Source: an uncultured Verrucomicrobiota bacterium (GTDB lineage Bacteria > Verrucomicrobiota > Verrucomicrobiia > Verrucomicrobiales > Akkermansiaceae). From it: a DNA stretch of 52,978 nucleotides. Below, one piece after another: positions 43,401 through 50,151 of the stretch (position 1 is the stretch's first letter; the number at the start of each line of letters is the position of its first letter). A model generated the notes under the pieces. It was not told the DNA's origin and did no database searches. It saw nothing but the letters and a program-made list of their open reading frames with translations. The position numbers and the translations under genes were made by a program. The stretch covers positions 1 to 52,978 of the forward strand of contig CALMKO010000294.1 in NCBI GenBank assembly GCA_937867415.1, in the 5' to 3' direction.

Positions 43401-46400
43401 CGGGAACGCTTGAGAGATCACTGCGTTGGCTTGAGTGTTTCCGCCATTCATGACGAGGAACTTCAATCCGTTTGAAGGCGTGTAGGGACCGGAGGCTTCG
43501 ATGACGACGCGGTTGCCGCTCATGGACCAGCCGCTCTCATCCGACTCAAAGCTGCCATTCACGAGGGCCTGCGGCGAAGAGACGGTGATGGTGACGGTTG
43601 CCAAGCTGGAGTTTAGGAAACCATCGTTGGCACGATAGGTGAATGAGTCCGTGCCACTGAAGAGTGCATTCGGGGTGTAGGCAAAGCCCCCGTTGGGGTT
43701 CAAGGTCAGGTTGCCATGGGTCGGGCCGGTGCCGAGGACCGCCGTGAGGGTGTTCATCTCAGCGTCGGTATCGTTGGTAAGAACTCCGGCTGCGGGGACG
43801 ACAAGGGGGGTGCCGATGGTGGTCGAGTAAGAATTGGCAACCGCAACGGGCGCGGTGTTTGGAACTGGAATCCGAACCCGGACGTTGTCGAGAAGAAGGT
43901 CGGCGCCAAAAGTGGTGCTTGAAGTGTCGGTGAATGTCAGCGTGGTGGTGTTGCTGGTTGCGGTGAAGGTGTAGGAGCGCTGCTTCCAATCTGAGTTGCC
44001 TTGGCCGTTGCCCGTAAGGATCACGGTATCAGATACGAGGGAGGCGGCTCCGGCTACGTCCACCTTGAGCCGTTGTTCGGTGGTTCCAAATGAGAGTTCA
44101 CCTACGTTGAACACCAGTTCATATTCCTGGCCGATGGTTGTGGAGAATGTTTGTGAGATGACCGCGTTCGGAGCTCCGTTTGCGGCATTCAGAATCAAGA
44201 GGTTGGTTCCATCGATGGCGATGAATGGTGCTTCAGTTGGATAGACGATGCGACTTCCCGTCATGACCCAGCCGCTTTCACCGGACTCGAAGGAGCCGTT
44301 CGTGAGACTTCCGGAGGCGATTCCGTTGACCGTGATCGTGACCATGGTGCTGTTGGAGTCTGAGGTTCCGTCATTGGCACGGTAGGTGAACGAGTCGGTT
44401 CCTGCGAAGCCTGGGTTAGGAGTGTAAGTGAAGCCTCCGTTCGGGCTCAGGACGACGTTACCGCTGGTTGGAAGGGTCGCGAGGATGGAGGTGAGAGGAT
44501 TGGTCTCGGCATCGGTGTCATTGCTCAGCACTCCTGCAGCAGGAACCGTCAATGGGGTGTTTTGTGCGACACTATAGCTATCCGCGATGCCAACAGGTGA
44601 GGCATTCAAGGGAGCTGCGGGACCGGTGACCTTGACATTGTCCAGGAGGCAGTCGATCGCGGAAGTGACTGTGGAGGTGTCCGTGAAGGTAAGTGTGGTG
44701 GAGGTGCTGTTCGCGATGAAAGAAAAGCTCTTTGGATCCCATTTGACGGTTCCGTTGTTGATTCCATTGATGGTGACCAACTGTGAAAGAAGATTGCCAT
44801 TTCCCGTCACTGAGACCTGAAGGCGCTGCTGGGAAGTGTTGAAGGCAAGGACACCGAAATCAAAGGTCAATCCATACGATGTGCCGGGAACGGTGGTGAA
44901 AGTTTGAGTAAGGACTCCACCCGCAGGGGAGTTCGCGCTGTTGAATTCCACGAGACGGGTTCCATCAGTGGCAGGGATGATGCCGTTGACCTTGACGCTG
45001 TCAGCGGTTCCTCCGGATTTCGTCCAAGGACTCAAAGATCCTGTTTCAAAGCTCCCGTTAACTAACATTTGATTGCTTGCGACATACACCGCGTTCATCG
45101 TATAGTTCGCATCAAGAGTGACGGTGGCATTTACGTTGGTCGTGAAGTCCGCGCCGTTGCGCTGCCATCTTGAAAAGGTGTTGGTTCCCGCGCTTGTTGG
45201 GGCGGTGAGGGTGACAATTGAACCATTGGCGTATTGCCGGCTGAATCCGGTATTCGCCCCTGCGGCTCCATTGAGGTCCGGGGGGGTGACTGCGATTGCG
45301 AGTCCGCTTGATGGGACGGACGAGACGGTGAGTGTCCGTGGCACTTGAGGCGTGAGTCTGACATTGTCCAGCACCAGATCCACGTTCTGGCTGGTGGGGG
45401 AAACGTCGGTGAATGTCATGGTGGTGGAGGTGCTGTTTGCAACGAAACCGAACACTTGAGGCAGCCAACGTGTGTTGTTGCCCGGGCCTGTGACTGAGAC
45501 TGTCTGATTTACGAGGCTCCCCGAACCTGCAACTTGAACTCTCAATCGTTGCTCAGAGGCGCCACCAAATGCACCCACGTCGATTGCGAGCGCGTAGGAA
45601 GTGCCGATGACGGTTGGGAAAGTCTGGGACAGAACGCCGTTTGCCGGGGCTTGCCCGGTGTTAAAAGCAACGAGCTTGCTACCGCTTGTCGCAACATAAG
45701 GGCTCGCGTTTCTGATTTCAACGTTGCCAGAGGAAGTCCAACTTGCGAGATCCAACTCGAAGCTGCCGTTCGCATGGAGATCCACCGCAAACGCTGTGGT
45801 GGTTCCCGGGGCGATCGAGTTTTGTTGCACGGTACGATCCCGAACGTTGCTGCTGACTCCGAGGGTATAAAGTGTGCCGGGGGTTTGAGGGCTGGTGGTC
45901 AGGGTCATGGTTCGCTTGGTGGCGGCATCAAGGGTTGCCTGCGTGACTGTGACACCATGATTGAGAGTGAAGTTTGAAGGATTGGCAGCGGCGTCTGCGA
46001 GAGGCTTGCTGAATCTGACATTGACTTGTTGCAAGGTGGTTGGTGGCCCGATGTTGACAACCACTGGTGGATTGGAGGTTCCTAGTGGGGAGATCACGTT
46101 GGTGATCGCTGGAAACCAAAGGTCCGCCATCTTGTTGTATCCCGCTAAAGTCGGATGAACCCCATCGCTCAAATCACTCGCCAGAATTCCCGAACGCATG
46201 TCCAGGAAAGACACTTGGCGCCCCAGCGCAACCTGTGTGTTAACGATTCCCGGGATTGCCGCGCTGAAAACGGCTTCCTGCGCGTCCAGAGTTGCACTAT
46301 CTGTTCGGACAAGCAGGTTGGAAACGATGATTTTGGCGAAGGGACGTTTGACGGCGATCGCTGAGATCAAGTCGTTCATACGCGTTTGAACGGAGTTGAT

Positions 46401-46790
46401 ACCGAAGCCTTGCGAAAAGTCGTTGGTCCCAAGCAGAAGTAGCACTACATCTGGCTCGGCCATGGCGTCCAACCAGTCGTTGATGCTTGCCTGCACCGTA
46501 TCAATGCGAATCCCGCCGACGCCTTGATGGTCGCGATCCGGCAGGGTTGGGTTGTTGGTATCCGTATTAAGCCCGATAAAGTCCACATTATACCCGGCGT
46601 TCGTAAGCAGGGTATAAAGGCGGTTACGATAACCCCCGTTCACGACTGACCCGCTTACACCCGAAGTCATCGAGTCACCCAAGGGCAGGATCCGGGTCGG
46701 AGGAGTTTGAGCTTGTGCGGAGGTGACACCAAGACTGGTAAGTGTCGCAAACAAGCCAAGGGTACGGAGCAACGATTTGATCGATTTCAT
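34413..46790 (-). CDS. Giant secreted protein: SGNH/CE3-like esterase plus 15 CBM-like and 13 Ig/cadherin-like domains
   Basis: The 4125-residue product starts with a Sec signal peptide (cleavage near AQA-Q, 27/28). An SGNH hydrolase domain (about 30-235) follows, with all blocks present: GDS (Ser40), GTND (Asn123) and DGVHP (Asp209, His212). This is the pattern of CE3-type carbohydrate esterases. Then come an Ig-like domain (about 237-335), a first NGSFE...LDNV module (about 337-482), an InlB-like beta domain (about 484-569), and from about 574 to 4008 fourteen more NGSFE modules alternating with thirteen NTAPVAVADSY...FTYRANDG domains (Big_9/VCBS/cadherin-like). A C-terminal beta domain ends YRIRSVVTPSAAAE. 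NGSFE modules look like CBM_4_9/DUF642 folds. No PEP-CTERM, LPXTG or T9SS tail is evident. Likely a cell-surface or extracellular adhesin/enzyme acting on polysaccharide. No Shine-Dalgarno sequence precedes the ATG. Confidence 0.9.
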   Translation of the reverse strand: MKSIKSLLRTLGLFATLTSLGVTSAQAQTPPTRILPLGDSMTSGVSGSVVNGGYRNRLYTLLTNAGYNVDFIGLNTDTNNPTLPDRDHQGVGGIRIDTVQASINDWLDAMAEPDVVLLLLGTNDFSQGFGINSVQTRMNDLISAIAVKRPFAKIIVSNLLVRTDSATLDAQEAVFSAAIPGIVNTQVALGRQVSFLDMRSGILASDLSDGVHPTLAGYNKMADLWFPAITNVISPLGTSNPPVVVNIGPPTTLQQVNVRFSKPLADAAANPSNFTLNHGVTVTQATLDAATKRTMTLTTSPQTPGTLYTLGVSSNVRDRTVQQNSIAPGTTTAFAVDLHANGSFELDLASWTSSGNVEIRNASPYVATSGSKLVAFNTGQAPANGVLSQTFPTVIGTSYALAIDVGAFGGASEQRLRVQVAGSGSLVNQTVSVTGPGNNTRWLPQVFGFVANSTSTTMTFTDVSPTSQNVDLVLDNVRLTPQVPRTLTVSSVPSSGLAIAVTPPDLNGAAGANTGFSRQYANGSIVTLTAPTSAGTNTFSRWQRNGADFTTNVNATVTLDANYTMNAVYVASNQMLVNGSFETGSLSPWTKSGGTADSVKVNGIIPATDGTRLVEFNSANSPAGGVLTQTFTTVPGTSYGLTFDFGVLAFNTSQQRLQVSVTGNGNLLSQLVTINGINNGTVKWDPKSFSFIANSTSTTLTFTDTSTVTSAIDCLLDNVKVTGPAAPLNASPVGIADSYSVAQNTPLTVPAAGVLSNDTDAETNPLTSILATLPTSGNVVLSPNGGFTYTPNPGFAGTDSFTYRANDGTSDSNSTMVTITVNGIASGSLTNGSFESGESGWVMTGSRIVYPTEAPFIAIDGTNLLILNAANGAPNAVISQTFSTTIGQEYELVFNVGELSFGTTEQRLKVDVAGAASLVSDTVILTGNGQGNSDWKQRSYTFTATSNTTTLTFTDTSSTTFGADLLLDNVRVRIPVPNTAPVAVANSYSTTIGTPLVVPAAGVLTNDTDAEMNTLTAVLGTGPTHGNLTLNPNGGFAYTPNALFSGTDSFTYRANDGFLNSSLATVTITVSSPQALVNGSFESDESGWSMSGNRVVIEASGPYTPSNGLKFLVMNGGNTQANAVISQAFPTVIGQSYTLAFQLGILAGNTNEQRLQVEVVGSTPRIPATVESITGNGLGNTVWTPKSYTFTADSTSTTLTFTDVSATTSLIDLMLDDVSVVPSSGSPTNSAPIAAADSYTTAFNTALTVPVLTGVLANDTDAQLNPLTATVVDAPTSGTLNLAANGGFTYTPATGFSGVVTFTYRANDGTLDSNIATATINVAGSSSQLLINGSFETAFNGWTVTGNTSVATSPAFSPRDGVAVAALNDGNRTPNAVISQSFTTVPGTSYTLEFDAGNYGFSPATQTVQVTVNGTSNLLTQVINITGGGNGTTRWVAQSFTFVANSTSTTLAFTDQSGTSAALDLLLDNVRVTGAGVPSNTAPVAVADTYATNVDTALVIASPGVLGNDTDAQSNPLTAVVVTPPASGSLNLAANGGFTYTPAPAFTGVVTFTYRANDGSLDSNIATATITVGSSAVQVLINGSFETAFTGWTVTGNSSVATSAALSPTNGVSVAALNDGNRTPNAVISQSFATVPGTNYTLEFDAGNYGYSPNTQTIQVTVDGSSNLLTQVITINGGGNGTTRWLAQSFSFVANSSTTTLAFRDQSTTSAALDLLLDNVRVTGAGGAPNTAPQAVADSYSTPLNTPLVIAAPGVLSNDTDAQSSPLTAAVVTTPASGTVNLNPNGGFTYTPATGFIGTTSFTYRASDGIDNSAPATVTITVTPVSSGTFANGSFEADEANWTMSGNRIIYSSLAPYIAIDGNKMVLFNSGNSAPNAVISQTFTTVPGTEYTLAYQVGIVGGPSNEQRLQMQINGSSALLPTTVETVTGTVSGNATWTPKSYTFTADSTVTTLTFTDISASTLGADLLLDHVRVAPFSAPAAPVALADAYTAVQSTPLVVPANGVLANDTDANLDTLTAELVAGPTNGTLVLAPNGGFSYTPTGFFSGTDSFTYRANDGTATSNTVTVTITVTAPQVLVNGSFESGESGWSMTGSRVVIDSSAPYLPSNGNRLLVLNGGGNPSSAVISQTFGTVPGQPYSLSYDVGVLALNTATQTLQLSINGVAALITPITENFTGNGLADSVYLSRSLVFTADSATTTISFSDLSPTTAGIDLLLDNVSVTGTPGGPINASPIAVADTYTTNRNVTLVVPVGGGVLANDTDPEANPLTAVLGIAPSNGTLTLNANGSFSYIPTPGYSGPDSFTYAANDGFSNSNTVTVSITVNASFPGIVNGSFESDFAGWTTTGNTTVSTGTAPPPTQGVQSARFNGANTAPNGVISQSFTSEIGTTYNVAFDAGVWGFNTNAQRLQFTVDGSSNLITQLITINSLSGGQTRWVPQTFSFVANSTTTVLTFTDQSTTTLGLDLVIDNVRVTSGNSGSNTAPVAVAESYGTNVNTPLVVAAAAGVLTNDTDPEFNPLTAILVTSPSSGTLALNPNGGLTYTPAAGFTGNVSFTYRANDGFLDSNIVTVTIAVSPQLVVNGGFESVSGTTLPVFPGWTISGAITTEAGAAYAPTEGTKVIGYNSAQEPNNGVISQTITTVSGQTYTLSLDVGALSFNLNTLPQIMNVQVNGASPLISQTISVNGLGAGVATWVSRSFTFIANSSSTTLRFSDISATTQNTDLLIDNVRVIFGGSSANTAPVAIADSTTGILNTPLVVPVAAGVLANDADAQANPLTAILVSGTANGSLVLNPNGSFTYTPNTGFTGTDSFTYRANDGSLNSNVATVTITTIPAFIGLVNGGFEQLTGNGPIPVFPGWTISGAITTEAGAAYAPTEGTKVIGYNSAQEPNNGVISQSFATVAGQTYNLFLDVGALSFAGNTLPQSMRITATGIGSLLNRTATLTGTGTGTARWSSQAFSFIADSASTTLTFSDISTTTANTDLLIDNVRVTPAASGPNTAPVAVSDSYSATTNTPLVITAPGVLANDIDGESNPLTASLVTAPSNGTFNLGSDGGFTYTPPTGFTGTVSFSYRANDGTVNSNVATATISVGQPLVVNGGFESVVGGSLPVFPGWTISGAITTEAGAAYAPTEGTKVIGYNSAQEPNNGVISQVIPTVVGQTYTLALDIGALSFNLNTSPQVMRVGVTGASPLISQNVSINGLGFGTATWVSRSFAFLANSTSTTLTFSDVSLTTQNTDLLIDNVRVSLGGSTLNSPPSANTDEYTAFRDSPLVVPAPGVLLNDADSQGLPLTAELVSGVTHGNLTLNANGSFNYTPSTGFLGTDSFTYRANDGSLNSSAVTVTINVIPGFVGLINGGFEQTTGSGPIPVFPGWTISGAITTEAGPAYVPTEGTKVIGYNSAQTPNNGVISQTIATVTGQTYRLALDVGALSFNNNTLPQVMRITATGNGSLLNRTASVNGVGNGFARFMPVVYSFVADSPATTLSFSDISTTTQNTDLLIDNVRVFPAASPNTAPVATADSYVVNRNTPLSVPGIGVMSNDTDADSNPLVASLVSGPSSGTLSFSPYGRFTYTPANNFTGTVSFTYRLNDGLADSNTATVSILVATPLIANGGFESIFANWNLTGAITIEAGAAYAPTEGTKVIGYNSAQAPNDGIISQSFATVIGQAYTLFVDVGALSFNAITSPQSMGIEVVGATPLINQTATVNGTGTGFANWVTQSYTFVANSTSTTLSFSDRSTITANIDLLIDNVRVFLGASGPNTAPVAVADAYGTNLNTPLTIAAPGVLGNDSDAQSNPLTASLVSGPASGTLTLNPNGGFTYTPATGFTGVASFTYRANDGSLNSNTVTVNISVNTPGVQVLINPSFETGTLAPWITTGGTVDSVKVNGLIPGTNGTKIVEFNSANSPAAGILSQTFATTPGTTYSLEFDLGVIAFNTNQQRLQVSVTGNSTSLLSQIASISGVNNGTIAWSARSYSFVANSNSTTLSFTDISPTTAAIDCLLDNVRVTSFPAPQAVLTSASDEEPQTAAPVVQSSALKTIPSGTPIMSMTAAGRALQMMPSAPGVYQLQRSENCDAWEDVGAPKTVNQPGAIEFVDDTESKNSLPAKTKMFYRIRSVVTPSAAAE
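35190..45070. repeat. Thirteen tandem coding repeats of about 740-780 bp inside the giant gene
   Basis: The NGSFE motif recurs near 35200, 35960, 36730, 37505, 38280, 39055, 39800, 40555, 41300, 42050, 42800, 43565, 44305 and 45065, a period of about 740-780 bp. Each period encodes one CBM-like module and one Ig/cadherin-like domain. Protein similarity is strong but the DNA copies differ at many third positions. The module types follow a pattern (see findings), indicating duplication of two- and three-to-four-module blocks rather than single-unit slippage. Confidence 0.92.
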
Positions 46791-47475
46791 ACAGCGGGGG
46801 GACTGAGGCAGTTGGGGGGTGGGGGGAGAACGTCTAGGAAAGCTATTGGTGTGCCGGTTCAGCAGGAAAATTCATTGTAATTACACGTAGTGTGAGTCTC
46901 GTTACCGAGTGAATCCCGAGCTGGGGGAGATGCAGGCATTGCAAATATCAAACGCGGGGGGCAGGTGGAAATCAGGGGGGAGGGAAGACTGTCCGGGCGG
47001 AGTAGTTTCCAAAACGGCATGATCGTCAAGAGAATTTTATCTTTGCCCGGAATATGTAGGGGAGTGCTGAAGTGATGTGACGGTAGCTGTCGATAGCCCA
47101 TCGAAGAGCGTTGCCCACTCGCGGTGATGCCAGATTCCGTGGAATCAGGAAAATTGAGATGAGGTATCGCGGAGATCATAAACCGTGGGGGGAGTGGCTT
47201 GGGGCGGACCCTGAATTGCGGGCATGAGAGTAGTTGCAAGCTTCTCTCTGCCGCAGTTATGCCATACATTCCGGTTTTCCGAATAACGCGATCACGTAGT
47301 GAATCGTTTTTTTCTTGGGTTGAATTGGTATTTCCGGTTTGCGGACCATCTACGAGTCATTCAAAATCAGACAACAAGCGTGGGTCTTTCATGAGTCGTT
47401 CCTGCAATTCAACATTGAGGCTTTTTTTGAGCGAGCCGTTTAAATCGGTCCTGCATGATGCTGATTTCACGAAAA
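46791..47475. other. Long intergenic region upstream of the giant gene, rich in one-sided G-tracts
   Basis: About 685 bases lie between the giant gene start and the ABC permease stop. Two open frames (46859-47269 minus, 47199-47489 plus) lack coding character. The plus strand carries G-runs of 3-6 bases at 46796, 46814, 46821, 46923, 46956, 46975, 46982, 47187 and 47201, so the giant gene leader, if transcribed from upstream, is C-rich. The 50 bases before the ATG contain no Shine-Dalgarno motif. A TTGACG (minus strand, about 47020) and a TACAAT (minus strand, about 46875) are promoter-like fragments but do not pair at a standard distance. The half nearest the permease (47270-47475) is more AT-rich. 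Confidence 0.55.
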
Positions 47476-48930
47476 TCAAGGTGATTTAAGAGCCGATTCC
47501 GCGAGGCTTGACTCGGTTTCGTCAAAAATCCGGCGGTAGTCGCGGAAGGCGCGGATGGCCGTGGCGAGCAACAGGAATGCGAGGACGGAATCCACCATGA
47601 TAACTGCTGTTAGGAGGTCCTTTGGGAGGAAATGTCTCTCATCGACCATCATCATAAAGGTCGGCGGATTCCAGATAAACAACCAGAGCAGGGACTTGTT
47701 ATTGTCGATGTTTGCGAAAATCCCCGGCACGATGGTTAGGATGCCGGAAGCGCAGGCAAAGGCGATGAAGGTTGAGAAGCGTTTGTTTTCCAGCTTGGTG
47801 AAATTGGCACTGAGCAAGGCCGGAAGGAGAACGCTGCCGAGGCAGGCGAGGCTGACGATGGTTACTTCGATGGGGTAGTCGGGATTTGCCTTGGTCACCA
47901 AGGAGGCAAAGATCCCGCTGGCGCCGATCACGACCAGTAGACCTGTATAAAAAATCCCGGCAGGCCAGCCTGGAAGCAGGAAAATACCGGCCAATCTGCC
48001 TGTCGGTCCGCGTTCCAGGAACGGCTTGCAAATCGGCGGAAGCAGGGTGGAAGGCTCGGTCAAGGCGACAATCGCCGCCGGGAGCAGGATGATGGCGAGG
48101 ACCGTGGTCATGACGATGGCGTCCACGCTCGGGTGGAAGCCAAGGGCCACGGCGATACAAGTTAGTGCGAGGGAGATCAGGCGGCGCAGCGTCGAGTGGT
48201 TTTCCGCGACCGGGGCGATGGTGGAGATTCCATAGGAAAGCGCGCACCAGCCGAAGTAGGCGATGAAACTGACATAAGAAAAGATGGCGATTCGGGATGG
48301 CCAGTCATTGAGCGCGAAAAAGCTCATGAAGCTGTTACCGCCACCACGCATCAGGAAGCTTGGAACGGAAAACAACAGGATGAAGATCCCGGCTGTCGGT
48401 AAGGCCCGGACCAGCTTGGTGGTCGTCCCTGAGAGTCCCACGGTGACGGCGGTAAGGGCCATGGAACTCAGGAACATGAGCGATAGAAAAATCAATTCAC
48501 CTGTTAAAATCATCCCCCCGAGGAAATAGCGGAGGATCAGGTAGGGAATGATCGTGATGAGAATCAACGCGGTCTGGCTGACGATGGCGAACCATTTCCC
48601 CAGCACGATTCTGGCAGCCGTGAGGCGGGTGAGAGCCATCATTTCAATGGTATTACCGGTGATCTCGGCGGAAAGCGCGTTCACTCCGCGCATCGGCTGG
48701 ATCATGAGGGAGGCGATGCCGAATAGGCCGAAAATCATGCTGGATGCGACGGCTCCCGCGCCGTCCGACACATTCGTTCCGACCGTGAGGAGCATGAATG
48801 CCAGAATGGTTTGGAAGGCCAGGAAGAGCAGGATGAAGCTGCGGGCTCTCATGCCCTGGCGGAGCTCCTTGACCAGCATGGGCGAGAGTTTGTCCGGGAA
48901 ATCAGCGACTAGTGAAAGTGGGGAAGACAT
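47476..48930 (-). CDS. ABC-2 type transporter permease
   Basis: The 484-residue integral membrane protein has about twelve hydrophobic segments. The N-terminus, FPDKLSPMLVKELRQGMRARSF, is the amphipathic helix that precedes the first membrane span in ABC-2 permeases. Then come ALSAEITGNTIEMMALTRLTAARIVLGKW (the coupling region) and long runs of Leu/Ile/Val. It resembles the permeases that accompany single ATPases in gliding/export-type ABC systems, but the substrate is not predictable. The start codon lies 16 bases after the ATPase stop; both belong to one unit whose first genes are moxR and a large unknown. Confidence 0.85.
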   Translation of the reverse strand: MSSPLSLVADFPDKLSPMLVKELRQGMRARSFILLFLAFQTILAFMLLTVGTNVSDGAGAVASSMIFGLFGIASLMIQPMRGVNALSAEITGNTIEMMALTRLTAARIVLGKWFAIVSQTALILITIIPYLILRYFLGGMILTGELIFLSLMFLSSMALTAVTVGLSGTTTKLVRALPTAGIFILLFSVPSFLMRGGGNSFMSFFALNDWPSRIAIFSYVSFIAYFGWCALSYGISTIAPVAENHSTLRRLISLALTCIAVALGFHPSVDAIVMTTVLAIILLPAAIVALTEPSTLLPPICKPFLERGPTGRLAGIFLLPGWPAGIFYTGLLVVIGASGIFASLVTKANPDYPIEVTIVSLACLGSVLLPALLSANFTKLENKRFSTFIAFACASGILTIVPGIFANIDNNKSLLWLFIWNPPTFMMMVDERHFLPKDLLTAVIMVDSVLAFLLLATAIRAFRDYRRIFDETESSLAESALKSP

Positions 48931-48946
48931 TCAGGTAAGGAGGGTT

Positions 48947-49933
48947 CTAGTTAGCGGACTGCACGGGAAGTGGCGGCGGTAAGGCGGGCTTACCTGCGTC
49001 GAGGCGGCCGATGATGTCGATGAAGGCGTCCTCAAGATTGCGTTGCTCGCGGTGGAACTCGGTGATGCGCAGGCCGTCCTTGACCATGCGGGCAAGCACA
49101 TCGGCGGCTTTGGTCGGGTCTTCGGTATCGATGCGGATGCGGCCGCCTTGCTTGCGGGCCTCCAGGAACTCGACATTGGGCTGGAGCAGGCACCAGTCGG
49201 AAATGGAGTCGGGAGGGCCATCGACTTGCACGTCGTAGAGCACGCCGCCGAGGGTGTCCGAGCCATGGCGGAGAGACTCTGAATCACCGTGGTGGACGAT
49301 ACGGCCGTTGTTGATGAAGAGCAGGGAATCGCACATTTCCCCGAGTTCGGATAGGATGTGGGAGGAAATGAAAATGGTTTTACCCTCCTTGGCCAGGACC
49401 CGGATGAGGTGCTTGAGTTCCACACGGGCCTTGGGATCCAGTCCGGCGGCGGGCTCGTCCATGATCAGCACCTGGGGATCGTGCAACAGGGCGCGTCCAA
49501 GGCCCAGGCGCTGGGTCATGCCTTTGGAAAGCTTGTTAGAAAAGCGCTCGGCGAGAGGAACCAGGTCGGTAAAATCCATGACTTCCTGAATCCGTTGGCG
49601 GCGCTCCTTGCCCTTGTAGCCAAGCGCCCTGGCGTAGAAATCCAGATACTCAAGCACGGTCATGTGTTCGTAGTTTCCGAAATGATCCGGCATCCAGCCG
49701 ATCAGCCGCCGGACTTCCGACGGGTGATGGACGACGTTGATGCCACAGACTTCCGCCGAGCCGAGCGTGGGATAATCCAGGGTCGCAAGAATGCGCATGG
49801 TGGTCGTCTTGCCCGCGCCGTTAGAGCCGACGAAGCCACAGACCGAGCCATGGGGAATTTCAAAAGTGACCCCGTTAACGGCCTTGAGATCGCCGAAGTA
49901 GCGGTAGAGGTTGTTGATCTTGAGGGCGGACAT
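48947..49933 (-). CDS. ABC transporter ATP-binding protein
   Basis: The 328-residue cytoplasmic ATPase partners the permease downstream. Walker A is GSNGAGKTTTMRILATL (near 36-52), the signature is LSKGMTQRLGLGRALL (near 134-149, LSKGM variant of LSGGQ), Walker B is VLIMDEPAAGLDP and the H-loop region is TIFISSHILSELGEMCD. The C-terminal 90 residues (about 230-320) form an extra domain with beta structure (GVLYDVQVDGP...GGRIRIDTEDP). The Pro-rich end (KPALPPPLPVQ) is unusual. The start ATG at 49931-49933 sits at the end of a repeat-rich intergenic region, within which a hairpin could mask the translation start. Confidence 0.92.
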   Translation of the reverse strand: MSALKINNLYRYFGDLKAVNGVTFEIPHGSVCGFVGSNGAGKTTTMRILATLDYPTLGSAEVCGINVVHHPSEVRRLIGWMPDHFGNYEHMTVLEYLDFYARALGYKGKERRQRIQEVMDFTDLVPLAERFSNKLSKGMTQRLGLGRALLHDPQVLIMDEPAAGLDPKARVELKHLIRVLAKEGKTIFISSHILSELGEMCDSLLFINNGRIVHHGDSESLRHGSDTLGGVLYDVQVDGPPDSISDWCLLQPNVEFLEARKQGGRIRIDTEDPTKAADVLARMVKDGLRITEFHREQRNLEDAFIDIIGRLDAGKPALPPPLPVQSAN

Positions 49934-49935
49934 TG

Positions 49936-50151
49936 GTAGGTAAATGCTGAAATGCTGAAAAGCTGAGATGCTGAAATGAAGAGGGTAAAGAGGTAGATGC
50001 TGAAAACCTGAAAAACTGAGATGCTGAAATAGAAAGGGAAAGTAGGTAGATGCTGAAAAGCTGAAATGGAGAGGGAAAGGAGGTGAATGGTGAGGCTGGA
50101 TCGGGTTCTCTAAAAATTTCAGTTTTTCAGCATTTCAGCTTTTCAGTTTTT
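49936..50151. repeat. Direct and inverted repeat element built on TGCTGAAA, between a large unknown gene and the ABC ATPase gene
   Basis: On the plus strand, three imperfect copies of a unit of about 45-52 bases begin near 49936, 49990 and 50042. Each has the order GGTAGATGCTGAAAA...CTGA(G/A)ATGCTGAAAT followed by a purine-rich GAGGGAAAG stretch. At 50112-50150 the reverse complement of the core appears (aatttcagtttttcagc, then atttcagcttttcag), directly abutting the stop codon of the upstream gene. In minus-strand RNA the single inverted arm could pair with any of the three copies, making mutually exclusive hairpins. Confidence 0.85.

Noticed and set aside
46859-47269. A 136-codon minus-strand frame and a 96-codon plus-strand frame (47199-47489) in the large intergenic region
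   Set aside because: Both are Ser/Pro/Arg-rich with no motif, and they overlap each other and G-tract DNA. Treated as non-coding.
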